Shown: positions 1 through 10,519, counted from the first letter of the stretch. The stretch: DNA of 64,000 bases from Sympetrum striolatum (GCA_947579665.1 OX388350.1:84711152-84775151); one strand, 5' to 3'. A program made the numbers and translations. Notes: a model not told the origin generated them from the letters alone.

Positions 1-1193
1 ATTCAATTTGAAGAACCATATTGAAATTATTTCAGAATCTTGCATTAAGCTCATTTTGTTTATATGATGTGTTGGAATACTTCAGATGATTATAATGCGA
101 GAGTTAATAAACAATGAGTCTATGATATGTACAATGAAACTTTATCACAAATGAAAAAAGTCTTGCAGTAAAGTCATATAAATATTTGAATTCTTGCAAC
201 AAAATTTATACCTATTTCATGATTTTTTTATCCCTGAGTTGACGGAAGTCACCAAAAAACATTTTTATTTCTAACATTATTACATGCAAATAATTTTGGT
301 ACTGCTCAACTTGAATAAGATGTAACGATATAGTGAAGGAAATTGGACATGGCTGTGCTCAATAGTTGAGAGAAAAAATGCTCCTTCACATGTTTTCTGC
401 CTGCATTTTGAATTTTCTTGTTGCCAAAGCATTATTTATTGGGTGCTGTTGGCTAGGCCACCAATCAGCAACTCACGATCGAAATGGGTTATAGGGGCAT
501 TTTTACTCAAAACTTAATTGTGATGAAAACATTCAGAAACCATTGCATGTAACGAAGCATTGAGGTTCATGCAATCATTGCATATCATAAAATGCAGAGA
601 TATTCACATCTTTTTATAATCAAGCGAGTAAAATATGCATGCTGTTAGCAAAAAGGTATAAAAATGTGATTAAATGACTATGGTAATAAAATTGAATTTT
701 TGCATTTACATTTTGTCATCTGTACATTCATTTTTATGAAAGGTTTTTCCTGAAATTCATTTGGCCCCAATTAGAAATGCCAATGTAATTATCAATTAAT
801 CAAAATCAAGTTGTCTAAAATATTCTTATCTTCTATTATTATATTTTTCAGGAGAAATAAGCTTTTACACAACATAAGCAAAAAGTTAAGAGGGATTCAT
901 GACCTGTTTATTAATTGCAGATTTTGGAGAAATTAATTACTCATCTCCATAAATTATAGCCAGAATGTGCAAAGAAAAACTGAATGCTGCGGATATAATA
1001 ATTTTAAGCTTGATTTTCTTGCAATTTATCTCAAGATGTTTACTTTATACTTCATCAAAATCTGATAAGCAAAATCATGGGTTAATTTTCATTTTCCTGC
1101 AAAAGGTGTTCATTTCTACGATAGAATAATACAAGCAAAATAAGGGGAAATGAGAACTTTTTTAATAATTGAAAATTACATATATTACATTTG
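1..1193. other. AT-rich stretch, probable intron of the FAM135-like gene
   Basis: No coding exon was found on either strand. The stretch lies downstream, in minus-strand terms, of the donor at 1631/1630, so it should be intron of the FAM135-like gene. The next coding exon must lie before base 1. Confidence 0.5.
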
Positions 1194-1331
1194 GGCTCCC
1201 GGATAGTCATGTGGAAATCGCATTTGCATTTGGTAAAAGCAGTCCCAGGTTCGATTCCCGGAGGAAGCCAATGTGTGAAATTACCTACGCTATTGAATCA
1301 CTTTTAACAATACTGCTACTACTGCTACTAC
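1194..1331 (+). mobile_element. tRNA-derived SINE, copy 1 (diverged)
   Basis: The head resembles a tRNA: it starts GGCTCCC, has a B-box-like GGTTCGATTCC and closes with a degraded acceptor partner (GGAAGCCA). A short non-tRNA body follows, then a tail of ACT/GCT triplets. It matches the copy at 18354-18489 over the whole length, including the body segment CACTTTTAACAATACT. It is more mutated than that copy, and I see no clean target duplication. It sits in a FAM135 intron, antisense to the gene. Family identity is inferred from the two copies alone. Confidence 0.75.
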
Positions 1332-1631
1332 AATGACATTTTCTTTAAATTTCGTTTTTTTTTTAGATTACAATAAAAGATATTGAGTTAAATTGGATTT
1401 TGAAATATCAACCATGTGAAATATTACTAGGATTAATAAATATGGTTTACTTTGAAAGAACAATTAAGCCGCTTAGTCATTGTGTTAAGCTAATATACTA
1501 ATGAAAGTGTAATGCCACCACAAAGTGCCAACTGCATTGGAAAAGGCATAATGATTTTCATGTGCATGATTCAAATATGACAAGTTCCCATGCTACATAT
1601 TGAATTGAATTCTATCCACTATATACTTCAC

Positions 1632-2042
1632 CTTAGTGAGATCTGTTAAGTTCCCCAGCCTCTGCAGACACTCCTGAAGTTGCTGCTGCGTTTGAGATGT
1701 TTGACCCTGCTGTTGTGTACCCTGTCCGCCTCCAGAATGCGATGATAAGGGGGAAGACCCCTGCTGCGCTCGCTGTTGTTGCAACTGAAGTTGTTGTTGC
1801 TGGATTTTGGCTTGCTGCCACGCTGGAAGCAGTCTCATGAACTCTTGAAGCTTTGATTGAAGAGATTCATAGGCAGCAAGCAAGACGCTACACACCTCTC
1901 TATGGACATGGCGAGCATGAGATAACCTACTACTGCTACTGCTGCTAATTCCTCCACTTCCCCCTGTGCTGCTGCCCAAGGAAGTGCTTCCACAGCCCAC
2001 GGGTGATGATGAAGAGGAGGAGCTAACACATTTAGTTGTGCC
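1632..2042 (-). CDS. FAM135-like gene, internal coding exon 5 of those seen (Ser- and Gln-rich)
   Basis: This 411-bp exon encodes 137 residues in phase 0. The acceptor is TTTCAG ending at 2043 and the donor is AAG/GTGAAG at 1632/1631. It begins with a poly-Ser and Gly/Ser-rich stretch. A conserved-looking helical segment follows (HARHVHREVCSVLLAAYES, then LQEFMRLLP), matching the H-A-x3-H-x2-C-x2-LLA pattern that I recall after the DUF3657 region of vertebrate FAM135A/B. A Gln-rich tract and a short LQECLQRLGNLTDLTK end complete it. The low-complexity inserts look insect-specific. It joins exon 10519-10417 in frame. The open frame extends past both splice sites, so 1593-2072 is not an independent gene. 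Confidence 0.8.
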
Positions 2043-3319
2043 CTGAAATTTGATTTCCATGACTCTCTGCAATCTTTAAAACAGAATGACTTCATCTTTC
2101 TAAATGCACTGGTACCAAGGCAGCCAAAAAAAATGCTACATCCACCTCTCTCTAAAAATTTTCATCTGAAGTAAAACTTGCATCAAGTTTCTTAAGTTTA
2201 GATTCCATTCTAAAGCTAAGACAAATAACAGGTCTTAATGAATACACCAGCATCTTTTAATGGTACTTATGAATGATGTTATGAACGAAACCAACACTTA
2301 AAATTCTTTTCAGCTTTGATCATACTCATGCAAGGTGTTACATCATACAAATACATAAAGATCCAGTTTTGCAAACAGGCAAAGATTTGAAACATGTGAT
2401 GGCACATTTAAGTTCCATTCCAAGCATTTAAAAAAACTGATACACCAAATATGAAACAAATTTAGTTTATTTGTACAAACACCAAAATGAAAATAGAAAT
2501 GTGAAGGCTTTACTCTCAAATGAAATCATTGGTGATTTAAGGAAAAGCCCCACATAGAAAGAAAGTGCAATCCGAGTGAACAAAGCATTTGCTAGTGTTT
2601 AATTTTTTACATTCTAGAAGCATTATTTTACCAGAAAGACAACAGTGAGAAGAGAACATAGAATTTAAGGAAAGCATTTCCCATTTCCAACCTTGTTTTT
2701 TTAAAGATTTGACACAATAAAATGCACCTGCTCAAAATTAAATTCCATGAAATTGAAAAATGTAATTTGAAATAAGAAAGGGATCCTTACTTGGTGTAAT
2801 CCTTGTCACAGCCTCGAAAGCAAGTTTCATTCCAAATGGATTAATGATTCATTCATAACTTACAATATAAACAAGAGACATGTTAATTATAACATACTCT
2901 TAACTACCACTTGTCTTTGGTTAGGTTTATTTTGTAAATCATGGCTAATTTGCATTCTTTTATGCTTTGTACTCTAAATCCTCCTTATGGAAATCATACT
3001 TAACATTCTGTAAATAAAAATTCATTTTTTAGCAAATCTAATTTTTCTGAGAAATATTGGTTAGCTATTATATTATGTAACTCAAATTCAGTACAAACAA
3101 ATACAAAATTGTGATAGAAAAAGATGAAAATAGAATATTTATTTGTTAGCAATAAGCAATTACAAAAGATATTCATGCAGCCTTGTTTCTGAAATGTGCC
3201 GATATTTATTTAATTCATGCTTTCAGTATAATCTAATAATATAATGGATTTAATATTCAGCTAAAATGATCAGGAAGATGGCTATTTGTAACAATATTGT
3301 TATATTTTTCATAAACAAA
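2043..3319. other. Intron sequence without recognised features
   Basis: AT-rich sequence between the FAM135 exon at 2042 and the gypsy insertion. I see no open frame or repeat structure. Confidence 0.6.
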
Positions 3320-3323
3320 CTAT

Positions 3324-3488
3324 TGTAATGAATACCGGTCCCGAGTGTTCCGTAGGTGCATTTGCATTACGTAGGCGTGATTGTTGCCGGTTGTGGTAAC
3401 GGGAAAATAGGCACTGTTGGGCAGAGTACGAGGTAGCCATTTTCTCGGAAAGACGTTGTAGAGTCATGTGTTGAATAAAAACGTTACA
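3324..3488 (+). repeat. 5' LTR of the gypsy element
   Basis: Starts TGTAATG and ends GTTACA. It carries the polyadenylation signal AATAAA at 3474-3479, just before the 3' edge. At 165 bp it is short for a gypsy LTR. I see no difference from the copy at 9677-9841. Confidence 0.96.
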
Positions 3489-3489
3489 T

Positions 3490-3508
3490 TGGTGTCAGAA
3501 GTGGGATT
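3490..3508 (+). other. Primer-binding site of the gypsy element
   Basis: TGGTGTCAGAAGTGGGATT begins two bases after the LTR. It starts with TGG, the complement of a tRNA CCA end. The sequence is compatible with the 3' end of a leucine tRNA, by inference and not checked. Confidence 0.75.
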
Positions 3509-3546
3509 AACAAATAATTTAGTGTGAATCTCAGTTTGAGAAAGAA

Positions 3547-4716
3547 ATGGAAACAGCTAAAGTGACTCTGGAGCAGTTGAAGGTGAAGGATCTGAAGAGG
3601 GAACTTGAGGAGCGCGACTTCGACATCGGCGGAAACAAGTCCGCTCTTCAAAACCGCCTTCGCCAAGCGTTGCTGGAAAATGGCGAAGATCCGGATACCA
3701 CCCTTTTCGAGTTGGAAGGAAATATTTCTGCCGTTTTGAGGGGACTTTCTATTATGGAGGTAAAGATAGCCGAAAGTTCTCGAACTTTGAGGGAAGAACT
3801 CCTAGAAAATTCGAGAAACTTAGAGGTAAAAATGAACGATAATGCTCGAAGCCTGGAAGTGAAATTCAGAGATGAAATACTAAAGGAAACCGATAAGTTT
3901 CGGAAAGAAATGGACAGTTTGAACGCACGGATTGAAGAGTGGGCGGGGAAGCCAGTTGCCCCTGCGTATGCAGCCTGTGCAACAACCGTGAGAGATGGGT
4001 CAACACTCAGGTTGCAGACGCCAACATTTGATGGCAAAACTCCCTTCGCGCGATATCTGAGCGCGTTTGAAAACGTAGCGGAAGCCTATAGCTGGACGAA
4101 AGAAGAGAAAGCGTCGGCACTGAAGGGTTCGCTACGTGATGATGCCCTAGACCTCATCCAAAACCTTACCGCCGATGAAAAGAAAGACTACGAGCTGCTA
4201 GTGCAGCGTCTGGAGGAGAGATATGGTAACAGACACCTGGAGCAGGTCTACCGCATCGAATTGAAGCACCGCAAACAACGATCCAACGAAAGCCTTCAAG
4301 AATTCGAATGCGCCATAGTTCGGTTAATTGGCCTGTCTTATCCAACGCGCCCGGCCGAATATCTGGAAGATATGTCGAAAGACGTATTTATCGACGGTCT
4401 CAAGGATCCCGAAACAGCAACAACAGTAAGGATGGCTCGTCCGAAGACAATAAGTGATGCGTTAGCGATAGCGCTTGAGTTCGAAATCGCCAAACAAGCA
4501 TCACACGGGCCTAGTAGGGTGCGAACGGTGACGGAGGACAGCATCGAGGAAGTAGTGCGGCGAGTATTGGAGCAGACGAAGAGCCGTAGGCCGTTTCGTC
4601 CGCGATGTTGGAAATGCGGTGAACTGGGGCATCTAATGAGCAAATGCAACAGGCACCGGAACCCATGTGGAAATATTTGTTGGTTTCCAATAAAATTTTC
4701 GAATACATACCAATAA
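3547..4716 (+). CDS. gag: Gypsy Gag, 3' end replaced by inserted DNA
   Basis: This 389-codon frame encodes the structural Gag protein that packages the retrotransposon RNA. Residues about 7-42 look like a SAP-type motif (helix, then GGNKSALQNRLRQAL). A coiled-coil-like charged segment spans about 75-130. The middle is a capsid-like retrotransposon Gag region (LQTPTFDGKTPFARYLSAFENVA, then SLQEFECAIVRL). One CCHC zinc knuckle lies at C354, C357, H362 and C367. The native frame runs only to about 4661. The last 18 residues come from the nested element at 4662, which supplies a premature stop. ATG at 3547 is the first start after the primer-binding site. Confidence 0.9.
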   Translation: METAKVTLEQLKVKDLKRELEERDFDIGGNKSALQNRLRQALLENGEDPDTTLFELEGNISAVLRGLSIMEVKIAESSRTLREELLENSRNLEVKMNDNARSLEVKFRDEILKETDKFRKEMDSLNARIEEWAGKPVAPAYAACATTVRDGSTLRLQTPTFDGKTPFARYLSAFENVAEAYSWTKEEKASALKGSLRDDALDLIQNLTADEKKDYELLVQRLEERYGNRHLEQVYRIELKHRKQRSNESLQEFECAIVRLIGLSYPTRPAEYLEDMSKDVFIDGLKDPETATTVRMARPKTISDALAIALEFEIAKQASHGPSRVRTVTEDSIEEVVRRVLEQTKSRRPFRPRCWKCGELGHLMSKCNRHRNPCGNICWFPIKFSNTYQ

Positions 4717-5983
4717 CATTTCCATTAGAAATTCTATTGGATTCCATTAGAGTTTTGGCCGTTGGTTTCCTATTGGTATTGGTTTCCTATTGGTTTTCCG
4801 CTAATATTCCTGTTGGTTTTAACCAAAATCCTATTGGTTTTCTAATGGTTTACCGTTGCTTCCAATTGGTATTCCGTGAATATTCCTGTTGGTTTTAACC
4901 AAAATCCTATTGGTTTTTTAATGGTTTATCGCATAATTTATTTCCAGGTTTAAAAGGTATAATTTTCAGTAAAGAAATGCAAAATACACTTTAATATTTA
5001 TTACCACAAACAACAACACTACATCATTTCCAAATTAGTTGCTATTAATTGCTAAATCCAACTTCTTGGCCGCTTTCCTCAGATTGATTCACACCTACCT
5101 CGTTAACCACGTTCTTGCAAATATTATTACAATCAAAGCACTTTCCTATGTTTTCCATTGTTCTTTTCTTCTGCTACCTGCTCACTTCCGGACAAACTCT
5201 TTCTTCCTTTACATATTACAAACTTTACAAACTGTTTCTTCCTTTACACACCTACTCACACAGCTCACCATGTGAATTACTACGAAAGTGGTGCAAATGG
5301 CCCGAATTTTACGAATACTCTTTTAGAAACTTTTGCTATTTCTTTCGATTACAGTACGATCATTTTAACTTATACCGTCACGTTTTCACTTAAAATAAAA
5401 ATGTGCACTTTCACAAAACACTCCCGAACTCTTTCTCCTCACGAACTTTCGCACTGCTTCCTCTCTCTTGCATCTTCACGCCGCCATTAGGGTCCCGTTA
5501 TCCCTAGCGTCCCTAGCGGACCCTTAGGGAACAACCACGACAACCACCCCGGGGCCGTCTGCTACTTGTACAATACATTTATCATTAGCCCATGAAATTA
5601 CATTACTATCAAATTCCATATTCTTGCAATGTTTGTTAGAATATCTAAGGATTATTCTCCTATATGGCGGAAGTTATACAAGTGCATAGCGCCTCTACGC
5701 AGTGAATTGAACGAAAACCAATATAGACTTTTCAGATCCAGTACGTCCCAATAAGAATAACCAAGCTTCCTAATACCAACACACGCCATTAAAAACACCA
5801 TAGGAAACCAATACAACCTAATAAGATCCTGCGAAACATCCCAATAGGAAATACTGAGCTTCCTAAAACCAATACACACCAACAAAGACACCATACGAAA
5901 CCAATACAAACCAATATAAGCGAAGAAAACCAACATAAACCAACAGAAATACCAATAGGAACCTAGGAAAATTTTCATACGGG
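4662..5983. mobile_element. Nested non-autonomous DNA element between gag and pol
   Basis: The ends are imperfect inverted repeats: CCCATGTGGAAATATTT at the left and AAATTTTCATACGGG at the right. The first 280 bp hold many TATTGG/TGGTTT motifs, including a near-exact repeat of GTTGGTTTTAACCAAAATCC around 4812 and 4890. The last 280 bp hold the same motif inverted (CCAATA). Such subterminal arrays are typical transposase-binding sites. Flanking bases suggest a 2-bp AA duplication. Removing the insert plus one AA would leave gag and pol in one frame, which supports these borders. The interior (about 5030-5600) has short open frames but no recognisable transposase. The superfamily is not assigned. 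Confidence 0.75.
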
Positions 5984-6034
5984 AAGACCGAAGAGGAACC
6001 AACGCCGGCGGGAAAACTAGATTGGGTCGGTGAG

Positions 6035-9000
6035 ATGGGGCAAACGGCGACCCAGGATTACCATGCCCCGAAGAATACAATTATTGTGGCAACCGTTAAC
6101 CCAGGATCCGGAAGTGTTTGTGTCGATGGGTCAATCGACGGAAGACCTTGTTCCATGCTGGTAGACACGGGCGCGACTAGAACCATCATCCGGCACGATC
6201 TTATTGGGAGAAAGAGGGCAGTCGCAACTAAATTGCGACTACGAACGGCTACGGGCGCTGCGGTTAATGTGCATGGGGAAATGGACATTCGTCTGGCAAT
6301 AGGATCGACTATCGTGGATCACCGTGTCCTCGTCGCTGACATAGAAAATTGTGTGATCCTAGGGATGGACATCATGGGCAGCTGTGGTTTCCAATTGGAT
6401 CTGAAGCGCGGAGTATTGAGGGTGGACAACGAAGAAATGATCTTAAATCCTGAAAAAAGTGCTTCGATACGTGCAATTCTCTCCGAGGATACAATAATAA
6501 ATCCTAGGAGGGAAACATTCGTGATGGCGCGGTTAGAAGGAAGTCCACAGTGCGGAAGAACCATTATGCTGGAGCCCAAGAATGATGACGCACATGTCGG
6601 TCGGGGAATTCTAGTGGCGAAGCAAGTGATCACTGCTGAAGATATAGTCCCGATCAGATTGATGAACATCGATTCGCACCCTGTGAAATTGGATAGAGGC
6701 GCTGTATTAGGAAATTGCGCAACCGTGTCGTCAATTCAGCATCAGATACGGACAATACCGACCGATTCTTCGACAAAGATCCCTCCAAAGTTAGCCAGCT
6801 TAATAGCGGATACGAGCAGTGGCAGAAGTATGAAACAGAGGGAACAAATCAGGAACCTGTTCCTTAAATTTCAAGATGTGTTCGATGTGGACGACGGAGT
6901 AAGAGGGAGAAGCAACATCGTCCGACACAAAATCGACACAGGGAATGCAAAACCTATTCGTCAACCGCCTAGACGCTTGCCACTGGCGAAACGCGAAGAA
7001 GCAGAACGAGTCCTTAGGGAGATGAAAGATGAAGAAATCATAGAGGCGTCAAACAGCCCATGGGCCTCTCCAGTGGTCCTGGTAAAGAAAAAGGACGGAT
7101 CGACACGATTTTGTGTGGATTATCGGCAACTTAACAACGTCACACGGAAGGATAGCTATCCATTACCAAGAATCGACGATACACTGGAAACCCTGGCAGG
7201 ATCGAAGATATTTTCCACCCTGGATTTGAAAAGTGGATACTGGCAGGTTGAACTAGCCCCTGAAGACAAAGAGAAGACAGCGTTTACGCTCGGATCGGGA
7301 CTATGGCAGTTTACGGTGATGCCCTTCGGGCTGTGCAATGCCCCAGCGACCTTTGAGCGGCTGATGGAAGGCATCTTGAACGGACTATCGTGGAAAACTT
7401 GCTTGGTGTACCTGGACGATATTATCGTGGTGGGAAAATCATTTGACGACCACTTGGACAACGTGAGCAGCGTATTCCAGAGACTACGAGAGGCAGGTCT
7501 AAAACTGAGCCCGAAGAAATGCTGTTTCTTGCGCCAACAAGTTAAATATTTGGGACACGTTGTGTCCGGAGATGGAATTGCGGTCGACAGTGAGAAGACA
7601 GAGGCCATTAAAGGTTGGCCGGTACCCCGTGACAAGCACCAATTGAGAAGTTTCCTGGGACTGTGTACCTATTACCGACGGTTCGTGAAAGGGTTTGCGA
7701 ACATTGCGAAACCACTGACAAGACTCACCGAGGAGGCCAGGAAATTCGAGTGGGGTCAGGACTGTCAGGAAGCCTTTGTAGAGCTTAAGGAGGCATTGAC
7801 AACATCCCCGATCCTTGGATATCCGAACGAGCGAGAGAAATTTATCGTGGATACGGACGCAAGTAACTTCGGAATAGGAGGAATCTTGTCCCAAATCCAA
7901 GGCGGGCAGGAGCGGGTTATTGCTTACTTTAGCAAGACGCTCTCGAAACCCGAACGCAACTATTGCGTGACCAGGCGTGAGCTGTTAGCTGTCGTTAAGT
8001 CTGTGGAACATTTCTACAAATACCTGTACGGACGGAAGTTTCTACTGCGAACCGATCATGCCGCACTCAAATGGCTCCTTCAGTTCAAGAACCCTGAAGG
8101 ACAGATAGCTCGCTGGATCGAGAGGCTCCAGGAGTATGAATTCGACATCGAACATCGGCCTGGTAAGAGTCATGGAAATGCAGACGCGCTCTCTAGAAGA
8201 CCGTGCCCTTTAGAGTGCTCTCATTGTCATCGAGCCGAAGAAAAGTCGGAGAGGGTCTGTAGAACTACCGTGGTCTCCGTAGAATGGACGCTTCCTTCGT
8301 TACGACTTGACCAGAGAATGGACCCGGTCCTTAAGGAAATTCTGGTTTGGAAGGAAAAGGGTCAGCGTCCGGAATGGCCGGAAATTTCATCAGGCTCCCC
8401 CAAACTCAAGAGCTATTGGGCGCAATGGGACTCGTTAGTGGTGGAGGATGGCGTTTTAAAACGGGCACTGGAGAACCAGGATGGAACGGAGCAGAGGCTG
8501 CAGCTGGTTGTTCCTTCAAGCAAGATCCCGGAAGTATTACGGCACCTTCACGACGAGGCATCTGGCGGACATTTAGGGATGAAGAAGACCCTTCAGAAAG
8601 TGCGCGAGCGATTCTACTGGGTGAACTGCTCGGGCGACGTGAAGGACTGGTGTAGGAAATGTACCATCTGCTTCGCCAGTAATGGGCCACAAAAACGTCC
8701 CAAGGCTCCAATGAGACAGTACAACGTAGGGAGCCCGTTCGAAAGAATTGCCATCGACATTGCAGGACCATTCCCAGTAACCGAACAAGGGAATAAGTAC
8801 ATCCTGGTCGCCATGGATTACTTTACTAAGTGGGTGGAGGCGTATGCTCTCCCTAACCAGGAAGCAGTGACGGTAGCTGATGTGTTGGTCAAGGAGATGT
8901 TTTGCCGGTTCGGAGTACCCCTGGAGCTGCACTCGGACCAAGGAAGGAACTTTGAGAGTGATCTGTTTCAAAGGGTCTGTGAGAAGCTTGGACTCCGGAA

Positions 9001-9727
9001 GACAAGGACCACAGCCCTTCACCCCCAGTCTGACGGAATGGTGGAACGAATGAATCGCACTCTCAACCGCTATTTGGCGAAAATGGTCTCTTCACACCAA
9101 CGAGACTGGGACGAACATGTACCGTTCTTCCTAATGGCCCACCGATCAGCCGTTCACGAATCGACAGGACAAACTCCTGCCAAAGTTCTCTTCGGGCGGG
9201 AACTCAAGCTGCCATGCGACCTGGTATTTGGCACCAGACCGGGCGAAGACGTGGCAGGAGAGGATTACGTCTCGAGAATGCGGAAAAAGATGGATGACAT
9301 CCACGAGCAGGTGCGCTACCAGCTGAATATTGCCAGTGACCGCATCAAGGAGCGTTACGACCTCAACGCCAAGGAGGGCGGCTATCAAGAAGGAGACCAA
9401 GTTTGGCTGTACAACCCGCAGAGGAAACGTGGTCTGTCATCTAAGTTACAGACAAATTGGGAAGGCCCCTACGAAGTAAAGAAGCGGATTAATGACGTTA
9501 TATACCGAGTAAGAAAATTACCAACTGGAAAGCCGAAAGTGGTTCACTTTAATCGGTTGGCTCCGTACGTTGGTAGCAATGAAGATGGGCGGGTCGCTCG
9601 AGTGGAGTCTGAGAGCCGGGAATCAACAGGAGTGCGCTGCCGGTTCCGGGACGGAACGGAGCTGAGGAGGGGGCAGTGTAATGAATACCGGTCCCGAGTG
9701 TTCCGTAGGTGCATTTGCATTACGTAG
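6035..9727 (+). CDS. pol: Gypsy Pol polyprotein (protease, RT, RNase H, integrase), intact
   Basis: A 1230-codon frame without internal stops. The aspartic protease has LVDTGATRTII (D44-T45-G46). The reverse transcriptase has RFCVDYRQLN, FSTLDLKSGYWQ, MPFGLCNAPATFE and the catalytic YLDD at 459-462. RNase H follows (VDTDAS, acidic residues 606 and 608, ending NADALSRR). The integrase has a His/Cys zinc motif (HLHDEASGGHLG, then CRKCTIC), DDE residues D908, D968 and E1004 (spacing 59 and 35), and a GPY-type WEGPYEV module. The ATG at 6035 may not be the native start, because the frame is open upstream to the nested element at 5983 and was probably a continuation of gag. The frame ends 50 bp inside the 3' LTR, crossing the polypurine tract. 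Confidence 0.95.
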   Translation: MGQTATQDYHAPKNTIIVATVNPGSGSVCVDGSIDGRPCSMLVDTGATRTIIRHDLIGRKRAVATKLRLRTATGAAVNVHGEMDIRLAIGSTIVDHRVLVADIENCVILGMDIMGSCGFQLDLKRGVLRVDNEEMILNPEKSASIRAILSEDTIINPRRETFVMARLEGSPQCGRTIMLEPKNDDAHVGRGILVAKQVITAEDIVPIRLMNIDSHPVKLDRGAVLGNCATVSSIQHQIRTIPTDSSTKIPPKLASLIADTSSGRSMKQREQIRNLFLKFQDVFDVDDGVRGRSNIVRHKIDTGNAKPIRQPPRRLPLAKREEAERVLREMKDEEIIEASNSPWASPVVLVKKKDGSTRFCVDYRQLNNVTRKDSYPLPRIDDTLETLAGSKIFSTLDLKSGYWQVELAPEDKEKTAFTLGSGLWQFTVMPFGLCNAPATFERLMEGILNGLSWKTCLVYLDDIIVVGKSFDDHLDNVSSVFQRLREAGLKLSPKKCCFLRQQVKYLGHVVSGDGIAVDSEKTEAIKGWPVPRDKHQLRSFLGLCTYYRRFVKGFANIAKPLTRLTEEARKFEWGQDCQEAFVELKEALTTSPILGYPNEREKFIVDTDASNFGIGGILSQIQGGQERVIAYFSKTLSKPERNYCVTRRELLAVVKSVEHFYKYLYGRKFLLRTDHAALKWLLQFKNPEGQIARWIERLQEYEFDIEHRPGKSHGNADALSRRPCPLECSHCHRAEEKSERVCRTTVVSVEWTLPSLRLDQRMDPVLKEILVWKEKGQRPEWPEISSGSPKLKSYWAQWDSLVVEDGVLKRALENQDGTEQRLQLVVPSSKIPEVLRHLHDEASGGHLGMKKTLQKVRERFYWVNCSGDVKDWCRKCTICFASNGPQKRPKAPMRQYNVGSPFERIAIDIAGPFPVTEQGNKYILVAMDYFTKWVEAYALPNQEAVTVADVLVKEMFCRFGVPLELHSDQGRNFESDLFQRVCEKLGLRKTRTTALHPQSDGMVERMNRTLNRYLAKMVSSHQRDWDEHVPFFLMAHRSAVHESTGQTPAKVLFGRELKLPCDLVFGTRPGEDVAGEDYVSRMRKKMDDIHEQVRYQLNIASDRIKERYDLNAKEGGYQEGDQVWLYNPQRKRGLSSKLQTNWEGPYEVKKRINDVIYRVRKLPTGKPKVVHFNRLAPYVGSNEDGRVARVESESRESTGVRCRFRDGTELRRGQCNEYRSRVFRRCICIT
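9661..9676 (+). other. Polypurine tract of the gypsy element
   Basis: A G/A-rich run (GAGGAGGGGG) immediately before the 3' LTR, where plus-strand DNA synthesis starts. It is also translated as the end of pol. Confidence 0.8.
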
Positions 9728-9841
9728 GCGTGATTGTTGCCGGTTGTGGTAACGGGAAAATAGGCACTGTTGGGCAGAGTACGAGGTAGCCATTTTCTCG
9801 GAAAGACGTTGTAGAGTCATGTGTTGAATAAAAACGTTACA
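9677..9841 (+). repeat. 3' LTR of the gypsy element
   Basis: 165 bp and identical by eye to 3324-3488. It carries AATAAA at 9827-9832 and the pol stop codon near 9727. CTAT follows as the target-site duplicate. Confidence 0.96.
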
Positions 9842-9845
9842 CTAT

Positions 9846-10416
9846 AACTGTTGGTACAATGATATCCTTTGGGGTTATAAAATTAAATGCATTTATTAAA
9901 TTAGGAATGATTTAGAAAAAAATGTGCATTGATATGGATTCATTTTTAGTATTATAGTTATTCTAATAAGGTATGTAAGCTATTTTTATTATTAATAAAC
10001 TTTTTTGATTCAATCAAATTTTGTAATTTGATTACCAAAGGAGTATTTAGAGTGCAAATGCTGCAGATTTTTGGGGGAAACCTCTCTTTAGATCTTGCCC
10101 ATTGGTTATGCATACATTTTAAAATTAGATAGAATTAGCTGTATCAAAATTATAAAGAGATAAGTTCCTTTGGCTGGATGTCAACAAGTTGGCTTCCTGT
10201 TAGCATTCAAGTATCACCACCATATTTAACCTTTAATTCCGTGTCACCAATGACAGCAGAGTCAATTCAAATCTTTAAAATGGAATCGGAAGTCTACTTC
10301 CAAAACAAAGTTAGATGGAAGTGGCCCAACAACTTTCTTTATCAAATAATCACACTGAACTTGGATGCACAAGATGGAAATGGAAATTCATATACTTTTT
10401 TGCCCTTTCCCCTCAC
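9846..10416. other. Intron sequence without recognised features
   Basis: Sequence between the gypsy element and FAM135 exon 10519-10417. The plus-strand open frame 10178-10456 overlaps that exon antisense and shows no domain. Confidence 0.6.
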
Positions 10417-10519
10417 CAGGTGTCCGCCAAAGAATACTGTTTCCATAGTTGATTGAGGCGTCTGTCTGAAGTTCAGTCTCTGAGTTGTCCCTAACCAGGT
10501 TTTACCACTACGGGGAGTG
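10417..10519 (-). CDS. FAM135-like gene, internal coding exon 4 of those seen
   Basis: A 103-bp exon. The acceptor is TTCTTTTTCAG, with the first exonic base at 10519. The donor is CTG/GTGAGG at 10417/10416. The first base completes an Asn codon begun by the exon at 13937, and 34 codons follow, ending in phase 0. The peptide starts TPRSGKTWLG and ends METVFFGGHL. This is the PRP/x-W-L and TLESVxFG region that I recall following the VALHQP motif in FAM135 proteins. It bridges exons 14181-13937 and 2042-1632 with correct phase on both sides, which strongly supports it. Confidence 0.85.

Larger units (their letters stand above)
3324..9841 (+). mobile_element. Full-length Ty3/gypsy LTR retrotransposon with a nested insertion
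   Basis: Two 165-bp LTRs (3324-3488 and 9677-9841) start TG and end CA and are identical by eye. The 4-bp duplication CTAT flanks the element at 3320-3323 and 9842-9845. The order is LTR, primer-binding site, gag, protease, RT, RNase H, integrase, polypurine tract, LTR. Integrase following RT/RNase H identifies Ty3/gypsy (Metaviridae). There is no envelope frame. The insertion lies in a FAM135 intron, antisense to that gene. Identical LTRs imply recent insertion. A 1.3-kb DNA element at 4662-5983 interrupts the gag-pol junction, so this copy is probably not autonomous. Confidence 0.96.

Noticed and set aside
5039..5490. Overlapping plus-strand frames inside the nested element as a transposase
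   Set aside because: Three overlapping frames with Phe/Leu/Thr-rich low-complexity translations and no catalytic motif.
8406..9022. Minus-strand frames inside pol
   Set aside because: They are antisense shadows of the integrase coding sequence.
10178..10456. 92-codon plus-strand frame as a gene
   Set aside because: It overlaps the FAM135 exon antisense and has no domain.
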